Origin: Paraburkholderia sp. FT54
GTDB taxonomy: Bacteria; Pseudomonadota; Gammaproteobacteria; Burkholderiales; Burkholderiaceae
Direction: 5' to 3'
Length of the DNA: 64,000 nt
NCBI RefSeq assembly: GCF_031585635.1
Contig: NZ_CP134196.1
Coordinates: 1,550,001 to 1,614,000 of the forward strand
Within the stretch, counting starts at the first letter, position 1. The number at the start of each line of letters is the position of its first letter. Shown here piece by piece: positions 1 to 8,462 of the stretch. The translations under genes were made by a program, and so were the position numbers. The notes below the pieces were generated by a model. It did not search any database. It was not told where the DNA came from and was given only the letters and a program-made list of their open reading frames with translations.

Positions 1-2355
1 GGTCCCGCACCCGAGGACGATCAACCCGCGCGCGCCTGGCTGGCGCAGCATGAGGGCAGGTTCGGGCATTTCATCGGCGGTGCGTGGCATGCGCCCGCGG
101 CCGGTGAACACTTCGCTTCGCACGCGCCCGCGACGGGCGAGCAACTCGCGGACATCGCCCAGGGCGATGCGGCCGATATCGACGCAGCGGTCGCCGCCGC
201 GCGCGCCGCGCAGCCGGGCTGGCTTGCGCTAGGCGGCGCCGGACGGGCGCGCCATCTGTATGCGCTTGCCCGCATGGTGCAGCGTCATAGCCGGCTCTTC
301 GCCGTGCTCGAAGCGCTCGACAACGGCAAGCCGATCCGCGAGACGCGCGACATCGACGTGCCGCTGGTCGCACGCCACTTCCTGCATCACGCGGGATGGG
401 CGCAGTTGCAGGAGAGCGAGTTCGCCGATTACGCGCCGCTCGGCGTGGTCGGTCAGATCGTGCCGTGGAATTTCCCGCTGCTGATGCTCGCGTGGAAGAT
501 CGCGCCGGCCATCGCCACGGGCAACTGCGTCGTGCTGAAGCCCGCTGAATACACGCCGCTCACCGCCTTGCTGTTCGCCGAACTCGCGCATCGCGCGGGC
601 TTGCCGGCCGGCGTGCTGAACGTCGTCACGGGCGACGGACGCACGGGCGCGGCGTTGGTCGAGCATGCGCGGGTCGACAAGATCGCCTTCACCGGTTCGA
701 CCGAAGTGGGGCGGCTGATCCGTTCGGCCACGGCCGGCTCGGGCAAATCGCTGACGCTCGAACTGGGCGGCAAGTCGCCCTTCATCGTTTTCGACGACGC
801 GGATCTGGACGGCGCGGTAGAAGGTGTCGTCGACGCGATCTGGTTCAACCAGGGGCAAGTTTGCTGCGCGGGCTCGCGGCTGCTCGTGCAGGAAGGCATC
901 GAGGCGCGCTTCATTGCCAAGCTGAAACGGCGCATGGAGACGCTGCGCGTGGGCACGTCGCTCGACAAGAGCATCGACCTCGGCGCGATCGTCGATCCGG
1001 TCCAGCTCGAACGTATTCAGTCGCTGGTGGAAACCGGCCGCCGTGAAGGCTGCTCGGTGTGGCAATCGCCTGACACGACCATGCCTTCCAACGGCTGCTT
1101 TTATCCGCCGACGCTCGTCACCGGCGTGGCGCCGGCTTCCACGCTGGCGCAGGAAGAAATCTTCGGGCCGGTGCTGGTGACCATGAGCTTTCGCACGCCC
1201 GATGAAGCCATCGCGCTCGCCAACAACTCGCGCTACGGACTCGCCGCGAGCGTGTGGAGCGAAACCATCGGGCGCGCGCTCGATGTCGCGCCGCGCCTGG
1301 CCAGCGGCGTCGTCTGGATCAACGCGACGAATCTGTTCGACGCGGCGGTCGGCTTCGGCGGCTACCGCGAATCGGGTTATGGCCGCGAAGGCGGGCGTGA
1401 GGGCATCTACGAATATCTGAAACCGCGGGCCTGGCTCAATCTTGCGGAGCGTCGCATCGCGCAAGCCGCTACGAGCAAAGCGGCCACGCTCGATCCGCTG
1501 TCGAACGTTACCTCGATCGATCGCACCGCGAAGCTTTTTATCGGCGGCAAGCAGGCGCGTCCGGACAGCGGCTATTCGCTGCCGGTACATGCGCCGGACG
1601 GCACGCAAGTCGGCGAAGTGGCCGCGGGCAATCGCAAGGACATCCGCAACGCGGTGGAAGCGGCGCGCGCCGCGCAGAAGTGGTCTCAGGCGAGCACGCA
1701 TAACCGCGCTCAGGTGCTGTTCTATCTGGCGGAAAACCTGGCCGTACGCACGGAGGAGTTCGTGCTTCAACTGGTCGCGCGCAACGGTGCGACTGAAGCC
1801 ACGGCGCGTGCCGAAGTAGATGCCTCCGTGCAGCGTCTGTTCACGTACGCGGCGTGGGCCGACAAGTTCGACGGCGCCGTGCATACGCCGCCGTTGCGCG
1901 GCGTCGCGCTGGCCATGCACGAGCCGCTCGGCGTGATCGGCATCGCCTGTCCGGACGAGGCGCCGCTGCTCGGCTTCGTGTCGCTGGTAGCGCCCGCGCT
2001 GGCGATGGGCAATCGCGTTGTGGTGCTGCCGAGCGAGGCGTCGCCGCTCACGGTCACTGACTTCTATCAGGTGGCCGAGACGTCCGACGTGCCCGGCGGC
2101 GTGCTGAACATCGTCACGGGCGAACGCGGCGCGCTGCTGCCGGCGCTCGTCAAACACGACGATGTCGATGCGCTCTGGTGCTTCGGCAGCGCGGCGGATT
2201 CGACGCTGGTCGAACGGGAATCGGTGGGTAATCTGAAGCGGACGTTCGTGGATCATGGGCGCCAGTTCGACTGGTTCGATCGCGCAAGCGAAGGCCGGCC
2301 GTTCCTGCGCCAGGCCGTGCAGGTCAAGAACATCTGGATACCGTACGGAGACTGA
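1..2355 (+). CDS. Aldehyde dehydrogenase fused to a truncated second ALDH domain (5' end outside window)
   Basis: The reading frame is open from base 1, so the start lies upstream; 784 residues are visible. The first domain is a full NAD(P)-dependent aldehyde dehydrogenase: it has the ELGGKSP motif with the general-base Glu (codon 760-762) and the GQVCCAGSR motif with the nucleophilic Cys (codon 862-864). From about base 1540 a second ALDH-like domain begins (LFIGGKQARPDSGY). It carries only the Rossmann-type half and ends near residue 784 with no catalytic Cys motif, so it is probably non-catalytic. The operon continues with a kinase and a sugar ABC transporter, so the enzyme probably oxidises an aldehyde released during sugar breakdown. 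Acetaldehyde from deoxyribose-5-phosphate aldolase is one candidate, but deoC is not visible here. The family call is secure; the substrate is a guess. Confidence 0.9.
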   Translation, partial: GPAPEDDQPARAWLAQHEGRFGHFIGGAWHAPAAGEHFASHAPATGEQLADIAQGDAADIDAAVAAARAAQPGWLALGGAGRARHLYALARMVQRHSRLFAVLEALDNGKPIRETRDIDVPLVARHFLHHAGWAQLQESEFADYAPLGVVGQIVPWNFPLLMLAWKIAPAIATGNCVVLKPAEYTPLTALLFAELAHRAGLPAGVLNVVTGDGRTGAALVEHARVDKIAFTGSTEVGRLIRSATAGSGKSLTLELGGKSPFIVFDDADLDGAVEGVVDAIWFNQGQVCCAGSRLLVQEGIEARFIAKLKRRMETLRVGTSLDKSIDLGAIVDPVQLERIQSLVETGRREGCSVWQSPDTTMPSNGCFYPPTLVTGVAPASTLAQEEIFGPVLVTMSFRTPDEAIALANNSRYGLAASVWSETIGRALDVAPRLASGVVWINATNLFDAAVGFGGYRESGYGREGGREGIYEYLKPRAWLNLAERRIAQAATSKAATLDPLSNVTSIDRTAKLFIGGKQARPDSGYSLPVHAPDGTQVGEVAAGNRKDIRNAVEAARAAQKWSQASTHNRAQVLFYLAENLAVRTEEFVLQLVARNGATEATARAEVDASVQRLFTYAAWADKFDGAVHTPPLRGVALAMHEPLGVIGIACPDEAPLLGFVSLVAPALAMGNRVVVLPSEASPLTVTDFYQVAETSDVPGGVLNIVTGERGALLPALVKHDDVDALWCFGSAADSTLVERESVGNLKRTFVDHGRQFDWFDRASEGRPFLRQAVQVKNIWIPYGD

Positions 2356-2424
2356 TGCGCTGACTCCGGCAGTCGCACCGAACGTCTAAGACACGCACGC
2401 CAACCAGAAAATGGAGGAGACAAC

Positions 2425-2535
2425 GTGCTGAAGAATCTGGATTCGCAGTTTGATGCCGAGGTGCCGCGCGCAGCTCTGGCATCGAAAGACTTCCCGTTGA
2501 ACCCGGCTGTTCAGGAACAAGGGGAACGCGCATGA
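2425..2535 (+). CDS. 36-residue micro-ORF translationally coupled to the kinase gene
   Basis: A GTG start at 2425 follows a strong ribosome-binding site (ggaggag, about 2413-2419). The frame runs 36 codons and its TGA overlaps the ATG of the kinase gene as ATGA (2532-2535). The product starts VLKNLDSQFDAEVPRAAL. Its first residues resemble the N-terminus of RbsD/FucU sugar mutarotases (MLKxLDPxL...), so it may be a shrunken remnant of such a gene, or simply a leader that feeds ribosomes to the kinase. It is too short for a folded mutarotase. The ribosome-binding site and the stop/start overlap argue that it is translated; any function of the peptide is unknown. Confidence 0.5.
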   Translation: MLKNLDSQFDAEVPRAALASKDFPLNPAVQEQGERA

Positions 2536-3494
2536 ACGCGTCTACACAAGCAAACGGTCGTGTCGTCATTCTCGGCATCTACGTGACCGATCTGACATTT
2601 CGCGCCGGCCGCATGCCGCAGATCGGCGAGACTATCGCGGGCACGGCGTTCGCAATGGGGCCGGGCGGCAAGGGCTCGAATCAGGCGGTCGCAGCCGCGC
2701 GTGTCGGCGCGGACGTGGTGTTCTGCACGCGCATCGGCAACGACGCGTTCGGCTCCATCGCACGCGCCACCTGGGCCGCTGAAGGCATCACGGCGCGCGC
2801 GTCGGTGATCGACGGCGTCTCGACGGGCGCGGCGCATATCTTCGTCGACGACAACACCGGCATGAACGCGATCATCGTCGCGTCCGGCGCGGCCGGCACG
2901 ATGGAAGCCGCCGACGTCGACGCAATCGAAGCCGACATCGCCGCCGCCCGCGTGTTCGTCACGCAGCTCGAACAGCCGCTCGAAGCCGCGCGCCGCGGGC
3001 TCGAAGTGGCGCGCCGGCACGGCGTGATCACCGTGTTCAATCCGGCTCCCGCCATGCCGCTCGACGACGGCATCTTCCCGCTGTGCGACTACATCACGCC
3101 GAATGAAACCGAAGCGGCCACGCTCACCGGCGTGCCGATCGCGAATGCCGACGACGCCCGCCGCGCCGCCGACGTGCTGCTCGCCAAAGGCGTCGGCACG
3201 GTCATCGTCACGCTAGGCGAGGCTGGCGCGCTGCTGCATTCGGCAGATCAATCCGTTCTCGTGCCCGCTTATCACTGCGGCCGCGTGGTGGAAACCGCCG
3301 GCGCCGGCGACGGTTTCACGGGCGGCTTCGCCGCAGCGCTGGCACGCGGCGACGACGCGATCGCGGCACTGCGTTTCGGCTGCGCGCTCGCGGGCATTTC
3401 CGTGACGCGTCCGGGCACGGCGCCTTCCATGCCGACGCTCGACGAAGTGAACCAGGTGTTGAATCAGCCGGCCGGCGTGTCCCGGTCATCCTGA
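2532..3494 (+). CDS. PfkB-family sugar kinase (ribokinase-like)
   Basis: 320 residues, the usual ribokinase length. The N-terminal PfkB signature GPGGKGSNQAVAAARVGAD includes the Gly-Gly substrate-binding element. The C-terminal signature ETAGAGDGFTGGFAAAL carries the GAGD anion hole and the catalytic-base Asp. It should phosphorylate a furanose such as ribose or deoxyribose on its terminal hydroxyl in the cytoplasm, trapping sugar brought in by the ABC transporter encoded just downstream. The ATG overlaps the stop of the micro-ORF, so translation is probably coupled. It is an RbsK/DeoK-type enzyme; the exact sugar cannot be read from sequence alone. Confidence 0.9.
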   Translation: MNASTQANGRVVILGIYVTDLTFRAGRMPQIGETIAGTAFAMGPGGKGSNQAVAAARVGADVVFCTRIGNDAFGSIARATWAAEGITARASVIDGVSTGAAHIFVDDNTGMNAIIVASGAAGTMEAADVDAIEADIAAARVFVTQLEQPLEAARRGLEVARRHGVITVFNPAPAMPLDDGIFPLCDYITPNETEAATLTGVPIANADDARRAADVLLAKGVGTVIVTLGEAGALLHSADQSVLVPAYHCGRVVETAGAGDGFTGGFAAALARGDDAIAALRFGCALAGISVTRPGTAPSMPTLDEVNQVLNQPAGVSRSS

Positions 3495-3528
3495 ACGTTT
3501 GCGAAGCCTGAAGGAGCATGTCGTCACC

Positions 3529-4590
3529 ATGAAGTCTTCGTTCACCGCTGGAAAACTGTTCGGCGACCGGCAACTGAATTTTCTGCTGATCGTCAACGTG
3601 CTCGTCGTGCTGGTCGCGACGTGGCTCTCGCGCGGCCAATTCGTCGATATCGACAATCTGCAGTCGATGGGCGGCCAGTTGCCCGAACTCGGCCTGCTCG
3701 CGCTCGGCATCATGCTCTCGATGGTGTCGGGCAACGGCGGTATCGATCTCTCTGGCGTCGGGCTGGCCAACCTCTCCGGCATGGTCGCCGCGCTGGTCGT
3801 GCCGCGTTTCGTCAACGGCGACGATTCGCCCGCGCTTTACACGTCGCTCTTCTGCGTGATCGTGGTGGCGATGGGCTTGCTCGGCGGACTGTTGAACGGC
3901 GTGGTGATCGCGCGCCTCAGACTCACGCCGATTCTCTGCACGCTCGGCACGCAGTTGCTGTTCACCGGCTTCGCGGTGGTGCTCAGCAACGGCGCGTCCG
4001 TGCATGTCGATTACGTGGACCCGTTGTCGAATATCGGCAACGGTACGGTGTTTCAGGTCCCCATCGCTTTCTGCATCTTCATCGCGGCGGTGATCGTGCT
4101 CGGCTGGCTGCTCAAGCGCAGTCCATTCGGCTTGCGTCTCTATCTGATGGGCACCAATCCCAAGGCGGCGTTCTATGCGGGTATTCCGCGCGCTCGCATG
4201 CTGATCACGACCTATGCGATGTGCGGCGTGCTCGCGTCGCTGGCCGGGCTGATCAGCGTGACGCATACGTCCAGCGCGAAATGGGACTACGGTAATTCCT
4301 ATCTGCTGATCGCGATCCTGATCGCGGTGATGGGCGGCGTGAATCCCGCCGGCGGGCATGGCCGCATCATCTGCGTGTTCTTCGCCGCGACGGTGCTGCA
4401 GTTTCTCTCCAGCCTGTTCAACCTGATGGGCGTGTCGCAGTTTTTCGGCGATTGCGCGTGGGGTTTTCTGTTGCTGCTGTCGCTGGCGTTTGCGGGCGGC
4501 GAACGGGTGCGCGCGATTTTCGGCTTCGGCGGCGGGGCGGGCACGGCTTCGGGCGCTTCGAACACGGCTGCTTCCGCGCCGAAACGTTAG
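3529..4590 (+). CDS. Sugar ABC transporter permease (RbsC family), first of two
   Basis: 353 residues with about nine hydrophobic segments (for example FLLIVNVLVVLVATWL, LALGIMLSMVSGNGGIDLSG) and the BPD_transp_2 motif region around GGVNPAGGHGRI. A TTG-started longer frame exists from 3499, but the ATG at 3529 is preceded by aaggag (3511-3516) and gives a normal N-terminus (MKSSFTAGK). It forms part of the membrane channel with the second permease at 7346. Two different permeases suggest a heterodimer as in Rha and Lsr transporters. It lies 34 bp after the kinase gene, in the same operon. Confidence 0.88.
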   Translation: MKSSFTAGKLFGDRQLNFLLIVNVLVVLVATWLSRGQFVDIDNLQSMGGQLPELGLLALGIMLSMVSGNGGIDLSGVGLANLSGMVAALVVPRFVNGDDSPALYTSLFCVIVVAMGLLGGLLNGVVIARLRLTPILCTLGTQLLFTGFAVVLSNGASVHVDYVDPLSNIGNGTVFQVPIAFCIFIAAVIVLGWLLKRSPFGLRLYLMGTNPKAAFYAGIPRARMLITTYAMCGVLASLAGLISVTHTSSAKWDYGNSYLLIAILIAVMGGVNPAGGHGRIICVFFAATVLQFLSSLFNLMGVSQFFGDCAWGFLLLLSLAFAGGERVRAIFGFGGGAGTASGASNTAASAPKR

Positions 4591-4618
4591 CAGTGGTCGA
4601 TTGAGGTTTCAGTACACG

Positions 4619-4644
4619 GCGGACAACGAGCCCAGGCTGTCCGC
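4619..4644. other. Intra-operon hairpin before the binding-protein gene
   Basis: The 7-nt arms gcggaca (4619-4625) and tgtccgc (4638-4644) are perfectly complementary, with a 12-nt loop, between the permease stop and the ribosome-binding site of the binding-protein gene. There is no T-tract. It could stabilise the downstream mRNA end or be incidental. Confidence 0.3.
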
Positions 4645-4686
4645 GACGGTGAAGTGGGCGACATCGAACGATAAAGGAGACATCGC

Positions 4687-5691
4687 ATGAAATTGACTCG
4701 ACTGGGTGCCGCGCTCGCGGCGGCCGCGCTGACGGTTGGCGTGATTGCTGCCGCGCAGGCTGCCACGAACGAAACGATCGTCACGGTCGTCAAGGTGACC
4801 GGTATCAACTGGTTCAACCGGATGGACGACGGCGTCAAGCAGTTCGCCAAGGACAACCCCAACGTGAACGCCTATCAGACCGGCCCCGGTCGCGCGGACG
4901 CGGCCCAGCAATTGAAGATCATCGAAGACCTGATCGCCAAGAAGGTCACGGCCATTGCCGTGGTGCCCTACGATCCGCCGACGCTCGAACCTGCGCTGAA
5001 GAAGGCAATGGATCGCGGCATCAAGGTGGTCACGCACGAAGCGGACAACGCCAAGAACACGATGGTCGATATCGAGGCGTTCGACAATACCGCCTACGGT
5101 GCCGGCCTGAACGAGCGGCTCGCCTCGTGCATGCACGACGACGGCAAGTGGGCCGTGCTGGTCGGCTCGCTCGGCAGCCGCTCGCAGGTGCAATGGGCGG
5201 ACGGCGGCATCGGCAACGCCAAGGCCAAATATCCGAAGATGAACCTGGTCGAGCCGAAGCTCGAAACCAATAACGACGGCGAGCGCGCCTATGAAGTCGC
5301 CAAGGAAGTGCTGCGCAAGCATCCGGATCTGAAGGGCTTCCAGGGTTCGTCGTCGCTCGACGTGATCGGCATTGGCCGCGCGGTGGAAGAGGCCGGCATG
5401 CAGGGCAAGATCTGCGTCTACGGCACGGGCCTGCCGACAGAAGCCGGCAAGTTCCTCGAAAGCGGCGCCATCAACGGCATCGCGTTCTGGGATCCGAAGC
5501 TCGCGGGCATCGCGATGAACAAGGTCGCACAGATGCTGGTGGACGGCAAGACAGTCGAGAACGGCGCTGACCTCGGCATTCCAGGCTACACGAAGGTGAC
5601 GGTCGCGAAAGGTCCGGGCAAGGGCATCATCGTGCGCGGGCAGGGCTGGGTAAACGTCGACAAGTCGAACTACAAGCAGTATCCGTTCTGA
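4687..5691 (+). CDS. Periplasmic sugar-binding protein of an ABC transporter (RhaS/LsrB type)
   Basis: 334 residues with a Sec signal peptide (MKLTRLGAALAAAALTVGVI, cleavage near AQA-AT) and a type I periplasmic binding fold of the Peripla_BP_4 kind. A consensus aaaggag site lies 8 nt before the ATG. Aligned by eye with AI-2 receptors (LsrB), the first Lys (VVKVTG) and an Asp (THEADNA) are kept. The LsrB loop carrying the Pro and Ala ligand contacts is replaced by GSSSLDVIG, so this is probably a sugar receptor rather than an AI-2 receptor. It captures substrate for the flanking permeases and ATPase. It is bracketed by hairpins that may raise its expression relative to the membrane parts. Confidence 0.9.
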   Translation: MKLTRLGAALAAAALTVGVIAAAQAATNETIVTVVKVTGINWFNRMDDGVKQFAKDNPNVNAYQTGPGRADAAQQLKIIEDLIAKKVTAIAVVPYDPPTLEPALKKAMDRGIKVVTHEADNAKNTMVDIEAFDNTAYGAGLNERLASCMHDDGKWAVLVGSLGSRSQVQWADGGIGNAKAKYPKMNLVEPKLETNNDGERAYEVAKEVLRKHPDLKGFQGSSSLDVIGIGRAVEEAGMQGKICVYGTGLPTEAGKFLESGAINGIAFWDPKLAGIAMNKVAQMLVDGKTVENGADLGIPGYTKVTVAKGPGKGIIVRGQGWVNVDKSNYKQYPF

Positions 5692-5728
5692 ACTTTTTTG
5701 CGGCTTTGTGTTTCGCTTCATGTGTCAT

Positions 5729-5750
5729 GGCGTCCCTGAAAGGGGACGCC
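5729..5750. terminator. Hairpin between binding-protein and ATPase genes
   Basis: A perfect 8-bp stem ggcgtccc (5729-5736) / gggacgcc (5743-5750) with loop tgaaag, 37 nt after the binding-protein stop. There is no following T-run, so it is more likely an mRNA 3'-end stabiliser or partial attenuator than a full terminator. That would fit the need for excess binding protein. Confidence 0.45.
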
Positions 5751-5770
5751 CCAACCTGCGACTCGCCACA

Positions 5771-7330
5771 ATGAATCAAGACTCAACCTCACCGAAGTCA
5801 ACGCAGTCCGACGTGCCGCAGCCGTTTCTCCAGGTTGTCGGCGTGCACAAGCGCTTCACCGGCGTGCATGCGTTGCGCGGCGTGAGCCTCTCGTTCGAGC
5901 GCGGGCAGATCTATCACCTGCTCGGCGAAAACGGTTGCGGCAAGAGCACGCTCATCAAGATCATCTCCGGCGCGCAGCCGCCCGACGAAGGCGAGCTTGT
6001 AATCGAAGGCGTGCGGCATGCGCGGCTCTCCGCGCTCGAATCGCTCGCCGCCGGCATCGAAACGGTCTATCAGGATCTCTCGCTGCTGCCCAACATGAAC
6101 GTGGCCGAAAACGTCGCGCTCACGTCCGAGCTGGCCATGCACGCGGGCAAGCTGGCCCGCACCTTCGATCGGCGGGAGTTGGCGCGCACGGCGGCTCGCG
6201 CGCTCGAAGCGGTCGGCCTGCCCGGCCACGCGGAGTTTCTGGCGACGTTGATCGAGCAATTGCCGCTCGCTACCCGGCAACTCGTGGCGATTGCCCGCGC
6301 GATTGCCAGCGAGGCGAAGTTCGTCATCATGGACGAGCCCACCACGTCGCTTACGCAGAAGGAAGTCGACAATCTGATTGCCGTGCTCGCCAATCTGCGC
6401 GCGCAGGGTGTCACCGTGCTGTTCGTGAGCCACAAGCTCGACGAATGCTATGCGATCGGCGGCGAAGTGATCGTGCTGCGCGACGGCCAGAAAATGGCGC
6501 AAGGACCGATCGCGCAATTCACCAAAGCGCAGATCAGCGAACTGATGACGGGACGCCATCTGTCGAACGAACGCTATCGTGAGGGCGCATGCGAGCCCAA
6601 CGTCGTGCTCGACGTGCGAGGCTATACGCGCGCCGGCCAGTTCAGCGATGTGTCGTTCGCGTTGCACGGCGGCGAGATTCTCGGCATTACCGGGCTGCTC
6701 GATTCGGGGCGCAACGAACTCGCACGCGCGCTCGCGGGTGTCGCGCCGGCGCAATCCGGACAGGTGACGCTCGACGGCAAGGCCGTTTCGTTGCGCACGC
6801 CCTCGGACGCGAAAGAGCATCGCATCGGCTATGTGCCGGAAGACCGGCTGAACGAAGGGCTCTTTCTCGACAAGCCGATTCGCGACAACGTGATCACCGC
6901 GATGATCTCCAGCTTGCGGGACCGCTTCGGCCAGATCGACCGCTCGCGCGCACAGGCGCTGGCGGAACAGACGGTCAAGGATCTGCAGATCGCCACGCCG
7001 GGCGTAGACAAACCGGTGCAATCGCTGTCGGGCGGCAACCAGCAGCGCGTGCTGATCGGCCGCTGGCTCGCCATCGACCCGCGCGTGCTGATTCTGCATG
7101 GACCGACGGTCGGCGTCGACGTCGGCTCGAAAGACATTATTTACCGCATCATGCAGCGCCTGTCGCAACGCGGCATCGGCATCATTCTGATCAGCGACGA
7201 CTTGCCCGAACTGCTGCAGAACTGCGACCGCATCCTGATGATGAAAAAAGGGCGCGTGGCCAGCGAATACCAGGCCGACACGCTGAGCGAAGCCGATCTG
7301 TATCACGCGCTGCTTTCGGAAGCCGCATAA
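5771..7330 (+). CDS. Sugar ABC transporter ATP-binding protein with two nucleotide-binding domains (RbsA family)
   Basis: 519 residues from the ATG at 5771; a longer frame from 5708 would translate through the hairpin and is unlikely. NBD1 has Walker A GENGCGKST, Walker B VIMDEPTTSL and the switch His (FVSHKLDE). Its signature motif is degenerate (EQLPLATRQLVAIARA). NBD2 has a degenerate Walker A (GLLDSGRNE) and a good signature LSGGNQQRV. Its Walker B region reads LILHGPTVGVDVG, so the usual Asp-Glu is His443-Gly444. One composite ATP site is therefore probably hydrolysis-incompetent. It powers sugar import together with the two permeases. Confidence 0.92.
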   Translation: MNQDSTSPKSTQSDVPQPFLQVVGVHKRFTGVHALRGVSLSFERGQIYHLLGENGCGKSTLIKIISGAQPPDEGELVIEGVRHARLSALESLAAGIETVYQDLSLLPNMNVAENVALTSELAMHAGKLARTFDRRELARTAARALEAVGLPGHAEFLATLIEQLPLATRQLVAIARAIASEAKFVIMDEPTTSLTQKEVDNLIAVLANLRAQGVTVLFVSHKLDECYAIGGEVIVLRDGQKMAQGPIAQFTKAQISELMTGRHLSNERYREGACEPNVVLDVRGYTRAGQFSDVSFALHGGEILGITGLLDSGRNELARALAGVAPAQSGQVTLDGKAVSLRTPSDAKEHRIGYVPEDRLNEGLFLDKPIRDNVITAMISSLRDRFGQIDRSRAQALAEQTVKDLQIATPGVDKPVQSLSGGNQQRVLIGRWLAIDPRVLILHGPTVGVDVGSKDIIYRIMQRLSQRGIGIILISDDLPELLQNCDRILMMKKGRVASEYQADTLSEADLYHALLSEAA

Positions 7331-7345
7331 AGGACGTTCCTACTT

Positions 7346-8404
7346 ATGAACTCGCGCATCGATTCGCGCCTGAACCAGACCATGACCACCCCGACCGTCG
7401 TCGAAGTCGCCCCCGAGGTCAAGCCGCCGAGCTTGCGGACCAAGCTCGCGCGCAATCCCGAATGGTTCACCGTCGCGTTGATCGCGGTGACGTGCCTGAT
7501 TGTCGGCGCGATCAATCCGCGCTTCTTCCAGGTCGCGACGCTGTTCGACCTGCTGCATTCGGCGACCACGATGTCGCTGTTCGCGCTGGGCACGCTGGTG
7601 GTGCTGGCCTCCGGCGGGATCGACGTATCGTTCACCGCCGTTGCCGCGCTGACGATGTACGGCATCACCAAGGCCGTGTTCGCGTGGTGGCCGGACGCGC
7701 CGTTTGCGCTGATCCTGATCACGGGCGCGCTCGGCGGTATCGTGCTCGGCATCGTCAACGGACTGCTGGTGCATCGGCTGAAAGCGCCTTCGCTGATCGT
7801 CACGATCGGCACGCAGTATCTGTATCGCGGGCTGTTGCTGACGTTCATCGGCACGACGTTCTTCATGAACATTCCGCACAGCATGGATCATTTCGGCCGC
7901 ATTCCGCTGTTTTTCTATCACACGGCCGACGGGTTGCGCGCCGTGCTGCCGGTGTCGGTGATCGCGCTCGTGGCGGCCGCCGTGCTCACGTGGTGGCTGC
8001 TGAACCGCACGATGATGGGACGCGGCGTCTACGCGATGGGCGGCAGCCTCGCGATTGCCGAGCGGCTCGGCTACAACCTGCGCGCGATCCATCTGTTCGT
8101 ATTCGGCTATACCGGCATGCTCGCCGGCATCGCGGGTATTTTGCACGTCTCGAACAACCGGCTCGCGAATCCGTTCGATCTCGTGGGCTCGGAACTCGAT
8201 GTGATCGCGGCGGTGATTCTGGGCGGCGCGCGCATTACGGGCGGCACGGGGACGGTGGCCGGCACGTTGCTCGGCGTGGTGCTGGTCACGCTGATCAATA
8301 GCGTGCTGATTCTGGTGGGCGTGCCGAGCACCTGGCAGAAGGTGATTATCGGCGCGTTCATTCTGATCGCCGGGACGCTGTTTGCCCTGCAACGCAAGAA
8401 CTGA
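7346..8404 (+). CDS. Sugar ABC transporter permease (RbsC family), second of two
   Basis: 352 residues with multiple membrane segments (FTVALIAVTCLIVGAI, SLFALGTLVVLASGGIDVSF) and the permease/ATPase coupling region GGARITGGTGTVAGTLLG near the C-terminus. It lies 15 bp after the ATPase gene, with aaagga upstream of the ATG. The N-terminal 30 residues are a polar cytoplasmic extension. It pairs with the permease encoded at 3529. It is the last gene of the sugar operon and converges with the DeoR-type regulator. Confidence 0.9.
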   Translation: MNSRIDSRLNQTMTTPTVVEVAPEVKPPSLRTKLARNPEWFTVALIAVTCLIVGAINPRFFQVATLFDLLHSATTMSLFALGTLVVLASGGIDVSFTAVAALTMYGITKAVFAWWPDAPFALILITGALGGIVLGIVNGLLVHRLKAPSLIVTIGTQYLYRGLLLTFIGTTFFMNIPHSMDHFGRIPLFFYHTADGLRAVLPVSVIALVAAAVLTWWLLNRTMMGRGVYAMGGSLAIAERLGYNLRAIHLFVFGYTGMLAGIAGILHVSNNRLANPFDLVGSELDVIAAVILGGARITGGTGTVAGTLLGVVLVTLINSVLILVGVPSTWQKVIIGAFILIAGTLFALQRKN

Positions 8405-8419
8405 ATTGATCGAATCTGC

Positions 8420-8454
8420 GGCCTTTGCGTTGCGCGCGCCGCAATGCAGAGGCC
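8420..8454. terminator. Hairpin between convergent operon end and regulator gene
   Basis: The arms ggcct...tgcgttgcg and cgcaatgca...aggcc (8420-8454) form a long stem around a cgcg loop with one G-T wobble. It sits in the 58-bp gap between two convergent stops, so it may end transcription from both sides. There is no T-tract. Confidence 0.45.
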
Positions 8455-8462
8455 ATAGGCGC

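Noticed and set aside
229..2256. 675-codon minus-strand frame opposite the ALDH gene
   Set aside because: Shadow frame of the ALDH coding sequence with Arg/His-rich composition and no domain.
5708..5770. N-terminal extension of the sugar ATPase from 5708
   Set aside because: It would run through the 5729-5750 hairpin and add 21 residues unlike the family; the ATG at 5771 fits RbsA-type starts.
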